Positions 1 to 9,968 of a DNA stretch of 64,000 bases are shown one piece after another; within the stretch, counting starts at the first letter, position 1, and every line of letters starts with the position of its first letter. The position numbers and the translations under genes were made by a program. The stretch is from contig CP053450.1 of the NCBI GenBank assembly GCA_013285505.1, positions 3,704,796-3,768,795 on the forward strand. Direction: 5' to 3'. This DNA comes from Planctomycetota bacterium (GTDB lineage: Bacteria > Planctomycetota > Phycisphaerae > Phycisphaerales > UBA1924). Below the pieces are notes generated by a model that did not search any database, was not told where the DNA came from, and was given only the letters and a program-made list of their open reading frames with translations.

Positions 1-182
1 AGGACGGCACCCCGCTGCTTCAATGCCCCTCCGCACTCTGGACAGCGCTCGGTCTCGGAGTACAGTCCGGTGAGGTCGAACCCGCAGACGGCACAGCGGG
101 GCTCACCGCCGATGCGTCGGCCCTTCCAGCCGAACAAAACGGCAAGGGCGAAGAACATCCCAATGAGCACGAGCATCGGCAT
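1..182 (-). CDS. Partial membrane protein with C-terminal zinc ribbon
   Basis: Only the first 60 codons are in the window; the gene runs off the left edge. It starts at ATG 182 (a second in-frame ATG lies two codons later). A hydrophobic helix (MLVLIGMFFALAVLFGW) is followed by basic residues and then a four-cysteine zinc ribbon, CAVCGFDLTG ... CPECG, at about residues 31-53. The same ribbon occurs at the C-terminus of six more small membrane proteins at 25.9-30.2 kb, so this is a distant paralogue. Function is unknown; a membrane-anchored metal-binding knuckle is all that can be inferred. Confidence 0.7.
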   Translation of the reverse strand, partial: MPMLVLIGMFFALAVLFGWKGRRIGGEPRCAVCGFDLTGLYSETERCPECGGALKQRGAV

Positions 183-212
183 CGTTGGAGTCTACCGTGC
201 GGGCCACCGGAC

Positions 213-240
213 AGTTCCGCTCTTCAGAGGTAGCGGGACT
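213..240. repeat. Hairpin shared with 25938-25965
   Basis: A 9-bp stem (AGTTCCGCT / AGCGGGACT, one G-T pair) surrounds a 10-base loop. Bases 217-242 are identical to 25942-25967, 25.7 kb away. Both copies lie just downstream of the stop codon of a minus-strand gene, so a terminator or RNA-stabilising role is likely, although neither has a T tract. Confidence 0.6.
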
Positions 241-271
241 GCCGCATTCCTGCCGCGAGGATGGCCAGACG

Positions 272-2302
272 CTAGTCCAGACTCGACGTGTTCAGGAGCT
301 GATCCGCGTCTACCGCCAACTGTTCCGCCAGGATCTGGACAACCTTTTCCGAAGCGGGTTTCGACTCCTCAAACAGCAGGTGGGCCATCAGCACGCCGGG
401 GACGAACACCTCGCCGGTCGCGTCGTAACCCAGCCGGCCGAGGTTCCCGGATCGAAGCTCGCCGAGAACACCGTCGGGATCGTTGACGACAAGACTGGGC
501 TCGAACCAGTCTCGACGCTCCGCCAAGAACACATCGATGGCGAGCTTCAGGAACCGGACTCTCTCCTCGTCTGTCCACCAGGGGCCAACGGGCTGGCTTG
601 CCACGATCGTCACCGTCCCGGACTCCAACGTGTTCAGGAGGTGTGACATCGCGGGGAACCTGTCATCGATCTGGAACAGAGCCTTCGCACGACGGGCTCC
701 ATCCGACAGACTCTGGTCTTCCCCACCATCACCGGGTACCGCCGCCGAAGACAGCATGCCGGCGAGGCGATCCAACAGAGGGATCGCATCCGTAGCAATC
801 CGTTCACAGTAGGGGTCCATCCGACCATACCGATCGAGGTCGGCGGCTGCCCGCGCAACCGCAGCCCTGAATTCATCGACGGGCTCGACTCCCTGGCTCC
901 CGAACAACGCCTGTTGCCACTCTGCGAGCATCGTGACGAAGACTCGCGTCACGAGCTCGATGCGGGCATACTGCAACTGGTCGGGTGCCAACTCGTCCGT
1001 CGTATCCAGGAACTCCACCAACTCCTCGACGGGTCGCGTGTTCCACTCCGAACGAAACGACCGGAAGAAGCTCGGCTGGCGCCTCCGGATGATGAGGTCT
1101 TCCAACGCGTCGTCCAGATCCTGTCCCTCAACCGCGGCCTTCCAGTGCGCGAGAATCCGAGTCATCGGCGCGAACTGACCTTCGAGGACGCTGTCACGCT
1201 GCGGGGATCGGCGGAACAGGGGTACCTCGGGCGGAACCGACTCGCCGAGCGACGAGACGTTTTCCTTGAACACATCTCCATAACCCCCATAGAGATCCCG
1301 CAGGTGCGCATGAACAAATCCCCGAGTGGGGTACCAATCCGGCACTCCGCCAGGCGTAGCGGAGACACCGCCGTATGCCGCGAGGGCTCGCTCTCCATCT
1401 ATCAGCCGTTGGTGGCGGCCGACGTTCCCGATGAGCACAACCTCCGCAAGAGCCGAACGAAGCGCGTAGGCGCGCGCCGCCTCCATGCTGCTGGGTGCGG
1501 ACTCGACCATTTTTGTTGCCGCGGCGAAGCACGTCTCGGGATCGTTGTCACAGAGCGAAGAGAGCAGGCGATGCAGCCACACGCTGTAGACGGCGGCATC
1601 CTCCAACGCCGAGTCGTCCGGAACATGCACGGACTGCCACGGCGGGTTGCCCGGCCAGTCCATGTACGTCATCGTAAAGAGCCTGCCCATGCCAAGAGGG
1701 TTGTCAGCGATATCAAGTGCTCCGGGACCGAACTCGATCCTCGACCCGTTGATCACGTACGGGACCGTCGTGCTGACCACGTGCTCGCTCTCCCGCACCG
1801 TGATGATCCCGTAGGCACTCGGGACACAGAACACAGCACCGGCGAACGTCTCGGTTCTCACGAGGCGATCCGAGTCTGCCAGCAGCAACAGCGCAAGCCA
1901 CTTCCGAACCGGGTGCGATTCAATCAGGATGGACTGCTGCTCCCCCTGAAACGCCGCGAGGTCCACGAACCTGGATTCCCACGGCTTGTTGGACGGCGAG
2001 AGCAGCACAAACCGATTGGCCCCGTAGAGCGGCAGCGCAGTGCCTGCCACCAGCACAGCGATGAGCACAGCGTAGGAGTACCAGATTGGCCGCTTGCGCC
2101 GCGCGAGCTTGCCGTAGAACCGAAGCAATGCGGCGAAGAGCACGGCCATCACCACCAAGACAAGCCGACTCCAAGAGAATGGAAACAAGAGTAGCGCAAG
2201 ACAGATCGCAATCAGCGTGAGGGCGACTCCCTCCACATACTTGACAATCAGCGATTCAGGTGACCATGCCCCATCTGTCTTCGAACTGTCCGCCATCTCC
2301 AC
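272..2302 (-). CDS. Large membrane-anchored protein of unknown function
   Basis: 676 aa. The N-terminus has two to three hydrophobic segments (about residues 25-60 and 78-95) separated by a basic loop containing ARRKR, which predicts an N-terminal membrane anchor and a soluble remainder of about 570 residues. The soluble part is rich in acidic and helical segments and shows no catalytic motif I recognise. The ORF spans the whole interval without frameshift. The start ATG at 2302 is preceded by GGAGGCGG. The 213-240 hairpin follows the stop. I cannot assign a family. Confidence 0.75.
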   Translation of the reverse strand: MEMADSSKTDGAWSPESLIVKYVEGVALTLIAICLALLLFPFSWSRLVLVVMAVLFAALLRFYGKLARRKRPIWYSYAVLIAVLVAGTALPLYGANRFVLLSPSNKPWESRFVDLAAFQGEQQSILIESHPVRKWLALLLLADSDRLVRTETFAGAVFCVPSAYGIITVRESEHVVSTTVPYVINGSRIEFGPGALDIADNPLGMGRLFTMTYMDWPGNPPWQSVHVPDDSALEDAAVYSVWLHRLLSSLCDNDPETCFAAATKMVESAPSSMEAARAYALRSALAEVVLIGNVGRHQRLIDGERALAAYGGVSATPGGVPDWYPTRGFVHAHLRDLYGGYGDVFKENVSSLGESVPPEVPLFRRSPQRDSVLEGQFAPMTRILAHWKAAVEGQDLDDALEDLIIRRRQPSFFRSFRSEWNTRPVEELVEFLDTTDELAPDQLQYARIELVTRVFVTMLAEWQQALFGSQGVEPVDEFRAAVARAAADLDRYGRMDPYCERIATDAIPLLDRLAGMLSSAAVPGDGGEDQSLSDGARRAKALFQIDDRFPAMSHLLNTLESGTVTIVASQPVGPWWTDEERVRFLKLAIDVFLAERRDWFEPSLVVNDPDGVLGELRSGNLGRLGYDATGEVFVPGVLMAHLLFEESKPASEKVVQILAEQLAVDADQLLNTSSLD

Positions 2303-3368
2303 CGCCTCCTCAGTTGCGTAGCGTGGTGTTGCGCACAGCTTAGCATCGCACGATGTTTATGTAGCCTCAAGACGCCACCGGCTCACCGTTTGACCGGGAA
2401 CCCCTCGGTCCGGTGCGCACGTCTTGCGCCTAAGACGCACTGACCGCTGCGGGACTCACCGCCGGCGAGTCTGCGGCTCAGCTCGGCTGCAGCATGTCCC
2501 AACGTCTTCCTGACAGACTCGTTGATACGCCGCCCACTATGCGGCTCACCACCGAACACGAGCAGCTCGCCGACCGCTGGGCCGCGGCACACCTGCTGCT
2601 GACCGACATCGCCACCGGCCGCGACCACACCCCCGAGGGCGACGAGGTCGGGCTCGAGGAGCGGGGGAACAGGCACATCCCACACATCTGCAACGATGTC
2701 GGCCGCAACTTGCTCGACATCGAGGCGGCGAACATGCGCCACCACTGCTCGGTTCGAGTAGCTCGCAATCGTCTGCCACGGGGTGAGCACATACGATGAG
2801 ACCGCCCGCCGGCGCACGCTCCGCAGCCGAGCGTCGAAGCTACTCGTTGCAGAGAATTCAAAGCAATGAGTCGTCGCAGCATCGCCCCAGACCACGGCAC
2901 GCTGCACAAGAACACTAAGCCGATCTGGCTCGTGTGGCCTGCCCCCGAAGGCACGCATGCTACGTGAGGACAACTCCCCATAGTTGACAGGTCTGTCGCG
3001 ACAACGACACCACTTGCGCGCAGCACAGCAAAGTAGCCACAACCCACTCGAGCAGATCACGCTGTAACTCCACGACGAGTCATCGTTGGCACACAAGAAA
3101 CCCGGCGCACGCGTCGCTCCGATGGCATTGTAACATTCTGTCCAATTCGCGACCACGCGTTTGCGTACTTTGTCCCATGGAGTCGCCGCACTTAGGTGCC
3201 GATACGGGAAGTGTCGAGAGGTGTGGGGTGGCCACCCGGTTCCCCGACCGCGATGATCGGGTCTTCGCCGTGTCCGAAGGCTCTCACTGGCCACCCCCAT
3301 CCTCGAGCATGCTGAGCACTCTCTCAGCGGCATACTCGGGCGAACGCCCGGCTTGTGAGGTGGTACGA
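2303..3368. other. About 1.07 kb without a confident gene
   Basis: This lies between divergent genes and must contain the promoters of the 676-aa gene and of the histidine-kinase operon. One plus-strand ORF (2494-2799, 101 aa, beginning MSQRLPDRLVD) has the strongly GC-rich third positions and balanced charge of real genes here. The longer minus-strand ORF (2383-3333) reads like an antisense shadow. I recognise neither. The 2494-2799 ORF could be a remnant of a decayed gene. Confidence 0.4.
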
Positions 3369-6071
3369 ATGTGGAAGCGAAGCCTCGAACACAGGGAGCG
3401 CAGCGTCGGTCCGATCGTGGCCGGCAGCCTCGCCGCTGTGCTGGCGTGCGTTGGACTCCTGATCATGGCCTCGGCCATCGCATACGCACGAAGCAGCCCG
3501 GACGCGGTCGGCGACCAGGGGGCCGCAGTGACAGCGTTGGTGCCCGAGGCCGGCTCGGCGGCTGCCGATGTCCTACGGGCGGTCCGGCCGGCGATGGAGA
3601 GAACGCGCCGGCTCGCCTCACAGGCCGACGTCGTAGATGCCCTCCGCACAGGCGACCAGGCCCGCCTCGATCGAGCCTGCAACGATGCAGTGACCTACGC
3701 GACAGAGGTCGACGCCGTTGTGCTCTACGACACCTCGGGGACGATGGTCGCTATCAACACGGTGTACGCCGACGGCCGCCCGGTCCCCGCGCGGCTGACC
3801 GCAGCCCTGCGAGGAGACAATTACGCGCAGCACCCGATCATCGGAGAGTGCCTTGAGAACTCCATCGGCGCAGAAGCCCTCGAGTTTCAGACACGCTGCC
3901 AGATCACCCCTGTCTACTTCGACTCTTCGGGCCTGTCCGTCGCCCATTCCATCCCTGTCTTCGACGACGTGAGCGGAGAGCAACTCGGCGTGCTCAGCGC
4001 ACGGATGCGCTCCGAACGGCTCGCCGAACTCCTCGAACAGACCTATGTCGCTGGCGGACACGGCAACCTCTACCTCGTCACCGAGCAGGGGCAGTTCTTC
4101 AACGAGTCAATCAACTCCGGAGCCGAGCCGCCGCCTATCCCGCCCGATGAACTGCGGGACATCGTCCGGATGTTCGCGTCCGGACACGCTCAGCACTCTC
4201 TCCTCGAAAGGGACGAGTCGTACCTCGCGCTCTCCCGGGTGTATGCCGAGACGGTCACGGGCGGCGGGCTCTTCGCCCTCATCACTGTTCCCGCGAGTTG
4301 GGCGGAGGCCGAGGCGACCCTGCTGCTCCAGCACAAGGCGGCGATCCGCGGACTGCTGGGCGTTCTCACGCTCTCCCTCGGAGGAGTGGTCGCCGGGATC
4401 GCCGGGCTCTCTGCTCGGTCCCAGTCGTTGCGACAAGCAGAGAACCGATTCCAGCGGGCCGTCCGCGGCGCCTCCGACGGCTTCTGGGACCGCGACCTCG
4501 CCACGAACCGAGTCTGGTACTCTCCCCGGTTCAAGGAGCTCCTCGGGTTCGATCCACACGACGACACCGAGTTTCCTCCTGTCTTCGACACATGGCTCGA
4601 ACGAGTACACCCACACGACGTCGAGCGCACACTGGCCGCGCTGAGTGCTCATCTAGACCACGGACAGCTCTACGACGTGACGTACAGGCTCCGCGCTCGC
4701 ACCGGCGAGTATCGCCACTTTCGCGCACGCGGCGAGGCCACCCGGGACGCCACCGGACAGCTGGTGCGGATCGCCGGTTCGCTGCAGGACATCACCCAGC
4801 AGATACGGGCCGAGGAAGAACTCCGGAGGTCCGAGTCGCATCTGCATGACGAACGCAACCTGCTCACCGAGATCCTCTCAGCGATCCCGTTCCGTGTCTT
4901 CTGGAAGGCCCCAGACTCGCGCTACCTCGGGTGCAACGAGGCCTTCGCGAGAGCCGCGGGGCTCGACTCCGTTCAGGATCTCGTGGGCAAAACAGACGCC
5001 GAGCTGCCGTGGCCGGAGGTCGAGTCGGCGGTGTACCGCACCGACGACGAGATCGTCATGCGCACAGGCACCGCGCGGCTCCATGCCGAGACGACCTACC
5101 GGAACGCCGACGGGGCTGTCCAGACACTGAGCTTCAGCAAGGTCCCGCTCCACAACGACGCCGGGCAGACGACCGGCGTGATAGGGATCTACGCGGACGT
5201 GACCGAGCACAAGCAGCTCGAAGCCCAACTCGCGCAGGCGCAGAAGCTGGAATCGATCGGCCAGCTCGCAGCCGGCATCGCCCACGAGATCAACACACCA
5301 ACCCAGTTCATCAGCGACAACATCCGGTTCCTCCAGGACAACTTCAGCACCATGCTCGATGTCATCGACAAGTACGCCGCGCAGCTCGACCCCGACACCG
5401 CACCACAGAGCTGGGACGAGCGACGCGAGAGCATCCGCACAACCCTGGAATCCCTGGACTACAGCTTCCTCCGCACAGAGATCCCGCTGGCGATCGAGCA
5501 GTCACTCGAAGGGCTTGACCGCGTCTCAACCATCATCGGCGCCATGAAGGATTTCTCCCATCCGGCCCGGTCGCAGAAGGAACCCATCAATCTGAACAGG
5601 GCCATCGAATCGACGGCCACCGTGTGCCGAAACCGCTGGAAGTACGTCGCCGAGCTCGAACTCGACCTCGCGGCCGACCTCCCGGAGGTCCAGGGGTTCG
5701 CCGCGGAGATCAACCAGGCCATCCTGAACCTGATCGTCAACGCCGCGGACGCCATCGGCGAGGCCGCCGAGTCGACCCCGGAAGCCAGAGGCCTCATCCG
5801 AGTGACCACCCAGGACCTGGGAGACGCAGTAGAACTCCGCGTGGTCGACAACGGTCCGGGCATGCCGGACTCGATCAGAAGCCGCATCTTTGATCCGTTC
5901 TTCACCACAAAGGACGTGGGTGCCGGCACCGGACAAGGTCTCGCGATCTGCCGGGACGCCATCACACAGAGGCACGGCGGATCGATCAGGTGCGAGTCCG
6001 CGCCCGGAGAAGGGGCGACCTTCATCGTCACACTCCCTATCGATGATGCGCAAGCGAGGGCCGCGGCATGA
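3369..6071 (+). CDS. Membrane sensor histidine kinase with two PAS domains
   Basis: 900 aa from ATG 3369, chosen because it follows a GAGGTGG ribosome site and directly precedes the first membrane helix; the frame is open back to 3177 but those 64 residues are uncharged filler. TM1 is at about 17-40, then a periplasmic sensor region (41-320), TM2 at about 326-348, PAS-1 at about 357-478, PAS-2 at about 498-615, a HisKA domain with H-box AGIAHEINTP (His639), and an HATPase domain with N box NLIVNAADA, G1 VVDNGPGMPD, F box FDPFFTTK and G2 GTGQGLAI. All catalytic boxes are present. It is first in a four-gene operon and overlaps the next gene by ATGA, so it probably phosphorylates one or more of the three regulators that follow. 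Confidence 0.9.
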   Translation: MWKRSLEHRERSVGPIVAGSLAAVLACVGLLIMASAIAYARSSPDAVGDQGAAVTALVPEAGSAAADVLRAVRPAMERTRRLASQADVVDALRTGDQARLDRACNDAVTYATEVDAVVLYDTSGTMVAINTVYADGRPVPARLTAALRGDNYAQHPIIGECLENSIGAEALEFQTRCQITPVYFDSSGLSVAHSIPVFDDVSGEQLGVLSARMRSERLAELLEQTYVAGGHGNLYLVTEQGQFFNESINSGAEPPPIPPDELRDIVRMFASGHAQHSLLERDESYLALSRVYAETVTGGGLFALITVPASWAEAEATLLLQHKAAIRGLLGVLTLSLGGVVAGIAGLSARSQSLRQAENRFQRAVRGASDGFWDRDLATNRVWYSPRFKELLGFDPHDDTEFPPVFDTWLERVHPHDVERTLAALSAHLDHGQLYDVTYRLRARTGEYRHFRARGEATRDATGQLVRIAGSLQDITQQIRAEEELRRSESHLHDERNLLTEILSAIPFRVFWKAPDSRYLGCNEAFARAAGLDSVQDLVGKTDAELPWPEVESAVYRTDDEIVMRTGTARLHAETTYRNADGAVQTLSFSKVPLHNDAGQTTGVIGIYADVTEHKQLEAQLAQAQKLESIGQLAAGIAHEINTPTQFISDNIRFLQDNFSTMLDVIDKYAAQLDPDTAPQSWDERRESIRTTLESLDYSFLRTEIPLAIEQSLEGLDRVSTIIGAMKDFSHPARSQKEPINLNRAIESTATVCRNRWKYVAELELDLAADLPEVQGFAAEINQAILNLIVNAADAIGEAAESTPEARGLIRVTTQDLGDAVELRVVDNGPGMPDSIRSRIFDPFFTTKDVGAGTGQGLAICRDAITQRHGGSIRCESAPGEGATFIVTLPIDDAQARAAA

Positions 6072-7264
6072 CCGATGACACGAGCTTTCAGGTGCTCTTC
6101 GTCGACGATGACCAGAGAGTGCTGTCCGGCCTCATGCGGCAACTGAGGTCGTACCGATACTGCTGGGACATTCAGTTCGCAAAGAGCGGCGACGAAGCAC
6201 TCCGCATCCTGCGATCAGCCCGCGTACACGTCGTCGTCTCCGATATGCGCATGCCCGGAATGAGCGGCGTCGAGTTCCTCGACACCGTCCGACGCGAGTG
6301 GCCCGGCGCCGGGCGGATCATCCTCTCGGGACAGACCGACCATCGCGAGATCCTCAAATCCACCGGATCGGTCCACCAGTTCCTCCAGAAGCCCTGCACT
6401 CCACACGATCTCGTCCGCGCCATCGAGAGGTGCCACCGGCTCGTCTCCCTCCTCGACCAGCCCGCGCTGCGCAGTCTGGCCTCCGCGATATGCTCCCTGC
6501 CCGTCGTGTCAGAGAGCTACGCCGACCTGCTCTCCACCCTCGACAACGATGCCTCCGACGCCTCCCAGATCGCGTCCGTCATCGAGCGGGATGTCGGGCT
6601 GGCCGCCAAAGTCCTCCAACTGGTCAATTCCGCGTTCTTCGGGCTCCCCCGGCGCATCGAGACCGTACGGAGCGCCGTGTCCCTCCTCGGAGTCTCGCAG
6701 CTCCGGGCCGTGGCGCTGAGCGGTGTGGCGTTCGACGCTCTCGACACCAGGGACCCGTGCGGCGAAGCAATTCGATCGCTGTGGGCGAGCAGCTTCGAGA
6801 TCGGCAGGGCGGCCGAACGGCTCGCCCGAAACAACGGCGCGGAAGCCGAGACGATCGAGCAGTCCCGGCTCGCCGGCATGCTCTCGCTCATCGGCCGCGC
6901 GATCCTCATCCGCATGCACCCAGAGCATTACGAGCACCACGGCGACGCATTCGGCAACACCGCCTCGCCGCTCCAAGACACCGAAGACGCCACATTCGGC
7001 GCGCCGCAGCAGTTCGTTGGCGGCTACGCGCTGGGTATCTGGGCCTTCGAGGACAACGTAGTCAACGCGGTCACGTTCCAGTCCAAACCCGAGCTGTGCG
7101 AACTCGACAACACCCGCCACCCCCTCTCCTTCGTCCATCTCGCCAGATGCTGCGTGGCGCCGACCGCGCTGGTTGAGAGGCATCACCCGTCTGGCGCTAT
7201 CCTCCGCGGCCTCGGGATGTCCGAGGCCGCATTCGGTGAGTGTGAAAGGGTGGCAGATCTATGA
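6068..7264 (+). CDS. Response regulator with HDOD output domain
   Basis: 398 aa. An N-terminal receiver has the acidic pair in LFVDDD, phospho-acceptor Asp59 in VVVSDMRMPG and the conserved Lys in QKPC. From about residue 138 there is an HDOD domain (SVIERDVGLAAKVLQLVNSAFFG, then VSLLGVSQLRAVALS). HDOD domains are HD-fold modules lacking the metal-binding His-Asp and usually act as protein-interaction outputs. The start overlaps the kinase stop and the stop overlaps the next start, both ATGA, indicating translational coupling and fixed stoichiometry within the signalling operon. Confidence 0.88.
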   Translation: MTDDTSFQVLFVDDDQRVLSGLMRQLRSYRYCWDIQFAKSGDEALRILRSARVHVVVSDMRMPGMSGVEFLDTVRREWPGAGRIILSGQTDHREILKSTGSVHQFLQKPCTPHDLVRAIERCHRLVSLLDQPALRSLASAICSLPVVSESYADLLSTLDNDASDASQIASVIERDVGLAAKVLQLVNSAFFGLPRRIETVRSAVSLLGVSQLRAVALSGVAFDALDTRDPCGEAIRSLWASSFEIGRAAERLARNNGAEAETIEQSRLAGMLSLIGRAILIRMHPEHYEHHGDAFGNTASPLQDTEDATFGAPQQFVGGYALGIWAFEDNVVNAVTFQSKPELCELDNTRHPLSFVHLARCCVAPTALVERHHPSGAILRGLGMSEAAFGECERVADL

Positions 7265-8529
7265 GCCCCGAAAGCAAGCCGCGAGTGCTCATGGTTGACG
7301 ACGAGCCAAACGTCCTCGCCGGCTTCCGCCGCGCACTCGGCCGTCGGTACGCGCTCACCACCGCCGAAGGCGGGATGCACGCCCTGACCATCCTGGACAG
7401 CCACGACCCCTTCCCCGTGATCGTCACCGACATGCGGATGCCGGGCATGGACGGCCTGGCGTTCCTGCATGAGGTACACCTGCGTCACCCGGACGCCGTC
7501 TGCATGATGCTCACCGGCAACGCCGACCAGGCGACCGCCGTCCGCGCGATAAACGAGGGGAGGATCTTCCGGTTTCTCGCCAAGCCCTGCACCCCGGACG
7601 TGCTCGATCAGGCGCTGCAGGCAGCCCACCGACAGCACGAACTCGTCGTGGCAGAACGCGTGCTTATCCGCGGCACCCTCAGCGGCAGCGTCCGCCTGCT
7701 CATCGAGGTGCTCGCTCTCTCTGAGCCAGAACTCGCACGCGCCGCCATGTCAATCCGCAAGACGGTCTCCGCGCTGACACAGGAACTCGGCCTCGAGACC
7801 GAATGGCGGTATCCCCTGTCCGCGTCGCTCTGCCTCCTCGGCACCGTCGTGGAGGGGGGCGCAACGCGGGACGAATGGCTCGATGACGAAAGGCTCGAGT
7901 CGTGCGCACACACCGCAGCCCGGCTGCTACGCAACATCCCAAGGCTCACGGATGTAGCCGACATCATCGACCGACAGCGCGAGACCGGCCCCCTCCCCGA
8001 CACACTCAACACCGCCGACCCGCGCGAACGCGTCATCATCGGCGCCCGACTGCTCCGCATCGCGACCGACCTCGAGCGGTTCCGCACCGAGGACGCCTCG
8101 TGGGACGGCATACAGACCCGCCTCCGACAGGCCGGACACGACGACCGAATCATTCAAGCCGCGCACCGGGCACGCATTGCAGACACGAACACGCCCGGCA
8201 CGGGTGGCTCCGACCAGAAAGGCTCACCGGCGCTGCAGCAGGCGCTGACGCCCTGGGAGCTGCGCCCGGGCATGGTGCTCGCCCGGGACGTGAGCACCCC
8301 CGACGCCAAACTCCTGCTGTCAAAGGGCCGGGAACTGACACCCGTCGTTATCGAGAAACTGCGGAGCCTCGCGAAGAGAAACGTCATCGGCGGCCTCATA
8401 GAAGTCCAGGCCGCAGACCACGATCCGGCGACCCCCGAGGCACCCGAGGCAGAGGGAACACATGTCGATCCCGCCGCGATCGCGAATGCCCGCAACCGCA
8501 GCGAAGGAACTCCTACACATGAACGCTGA
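7261..8529 (+). CDS. Response regulator with degenerate HD-GYP-like output
   Basis: 422 aa. The receiver is intact (VLMVDDEPN, Asp57 in VTDMRMPGMDG, Lys in LAKPCTP). The remainder aligns in position with an HD-GYP domain but the hallmarks are absent: where RDxxTxxHxxRV and LHDIGK would stand it reads LSEPELARAAMSIRKTV and SLCLLGTVVEGG, and there is no HHxxDGxGYP. A C-terminal segment (ELRPGMVLARDVSTPDAKLLLSKGREL) matches the module often found near the C-terminus of HDOD/HD-GYP regulators. I infer a catalytically dead partner of the active HD-GYP protein encoded next. Confidence 0.8.
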   Translation: MSPESKPRVLMVDDEPNVLAGFRRALGRRYALTTAEGGMHALTILDSHDPFPVIVTDMRMPGMDGLAFLHEVHLRHPDAVCMMLTGNADQATAVRAINEGRIFRFLAKPCTPDVLDQALQAAHRQHELVVAERVLIRGTLSGSVRLLIEVLALSEPELARAAMSIRKTVSALTQELGLETEWRYPLSASLCLLGTVVEGGATRDEWLDDERLESCAHTAARLLRNIPRLTDVADIIDRQRETGPLPDTLNTADPRERVIIGARLLRIATDLERFRTEDASWDGIQTRLRQAGHDDRIIQAAHRARIADTNTPGTGGSDQKGSPALQQALTPWELRPGMVLARDVSTPDAKLLLSKGRELTPVVIEKLRSLAKRNVIGGLIEVQAADHDPATPEAPEAEGTHVDPAAIANARNRSEGTPTHER

Positions 8530-9742
8530 CCTCGACGGACCACAAACGCTTCTCAGCGAGACAGGAGCGAGAATCCTCTTCGTCGATGACGAACCAGGCG
8601 TGTTCCACGGGATGCAGCGAGCGCTGCGCCCCTACCGAACCGAATTCGTGCTCCGAAGCGCACAGTCCGTTCCCCACGCACTCGCGGCGATGCGCCAGTG
8701 GCACCCGACGGCCGTCGTCAGCGATGTCGCTATGCCCGAAAAGTCCGGACTCGATCTCCTCCGGATCACGTCCGCCGACGAGACGCTCAGCCGCATCCCT
8801 GTCATCATGCTCACCGGCAGCGCCGAGTCCGATCTCAAGCGAAAGGCACTGGATTCCGGAGCGGTTGACCTCCTCGAAAAGCCCATCCGGGCGGAGGACC
8901 TTGTCGCCAGACTCAGGAGCGCCGTCCGCCTCCGTCGGTACGACGACCACATCAGAACCGAAAACACCCGCCTCGAAGAACAGGTCCGGCTCCGCACCAG
9001 AGCACTCGAAAGTTCGCACGCCGAGATGATCCTGCGACTCGCAATCGCCGGAGAGTTTCGCGACCGAGAGACCGCCGGACACGTCTGCCGGGTCGCGCAC
9101 GCCACAGCCGCCATCGCAGAACAGCTCGGCGTCAACCAATCAACCCTCCACCAGCTCATGCAGGCCGCGGCCCTGCACGACATCGGGAAGATCGGCATCC
9201 CAGACTCCATACTGCTCAAGCCCGGTCCACTGGAGCCGCACGAACGGACCGTCATGGAGGGCCACTGCCGGATCGGATGGGAGGTCCTCCGTCTCGATGT
9301 CGGCACAGGCGCCAGCCCGTTCGTCAACACCATCCTCTCCCCCCCGCCCAAAGCAGGACCGACCACGCCCGCCAACGATGTGATGAGCATGGCCGCGGAC
9401 ATCGCGCTCCATCATCACGAGCGATGGGACGGGACCGGCTACCCGACCGGAGCACGCCAGAGCGACATCCCGATCGAAGCACGCATCGTCGCCGTGGCCG
9501 ACGTCTTCGAAGCACTCTGCCACGCACGACCATACAAGCCCGCCTTCACCGTGGACCGCGCGGTGGCAACAATCGAAGAAGGGGCGGGCACCCACTTCGA
9601 CCCAACCGTCGTCGCCGCGTTTCTCCGTGCCGTGCCCGCCGTGCTCCAAGTGTTCCGCAGGTTCGCTGACGCAGCCCCCTCCGCTCCCACCACGCACAAA
9701 CCGGCCCGGCCCGCGGCAGATCACACCCCTACCGCCGCATAG
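8519..9742 (+). CDS. Response regulator, HD-GYP phosphodiesterase (c-di-GMP)
   Basis: 407 aa from ATG 8519, which overlaps the previous gene by 11 bases and has GAAGGA upstream; an earlier in-frame ATG at 8462 lies inside the previous gene and has no ribosome site. The receiver has Asp69 in VVSDVAMPEKSG. The HD-GYP domain is complete: RDRETAGH near 181-188, HD in ALHDIGK (His220-Asp221), HHHERWDGTGYP at about 298-309 and VAVADVFEAL. Enzymes of this type hydrolyse cyclic di-GMP. The loop between the HD helix and the GYP motif is longer than usual. As last gene of the operon it is the likely effector. Confidence 0.9.
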   Translation: MNADLDGPQTLLSETGARILFVDDEPGVFHGMQRALRPYRTEFVLRSAQSVPHALAAMRQWHPTAVVSDVAMPEKSGLDLLRITSADETLSRIPVIMLTGSAESDLKRKALDSGAVDLLEKPIRAEDLVARLRSAVRLRRYDDHIRTENTRLEEQVRLRTRALESSHAEMILRLAIAGEFRDRETAGHVCRVAHATAAIAEQLGVNQSTLHQLMQAAALHDIGKIGIPDSILLKPGPLEPHERTVMEGHCRIGWEVLRLDVGTGASPFVNTILSPPPKAGPTTPANDVMSMAADIALHHHERWDGTGYPTGARQSDIPIEARIVAVADVFEALCHARPYKPAFTVDRAVATIEEGAGTHFDPTVVAAFLRAVPAVLQVFRRFADAAPSAPTTHKPARPAADHTPTAA

Positions 9743-9968
9743 ACGCAGACGGCCGAGAGGGCCGCCACCCCCGCTGCCGCACCCGGGCAGGACCAGCCGA
9801 TCACCAGGCCGCACACCCCCGACTCCTCAGCCGCCCGGCCAAGCCCGCGGGCATCCCGAAGCGCACCCACGACACGCAGCGTGCCCACGCCACAACCTCC
9901 GCGTGCGACCGCCCGCGGAGATCGGCCCGACCTCACGCCCCGACGACAACACCGCACGCACCATACGA

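Noticed and set aside
914..2194. Long plus-strand ORF opposite the 676-aa gene
   Set aside because: It mirrors the codon pattern of the minus-strand gene (third positions facing third positions) and has no recognisable domain.
2383..3333. 316-aa minus-strand ORF
   Set aside because: Composition resembles an antisense shadow, with Cys/Arg-rich N-terminus and no motif; no family pattern on any stretch.
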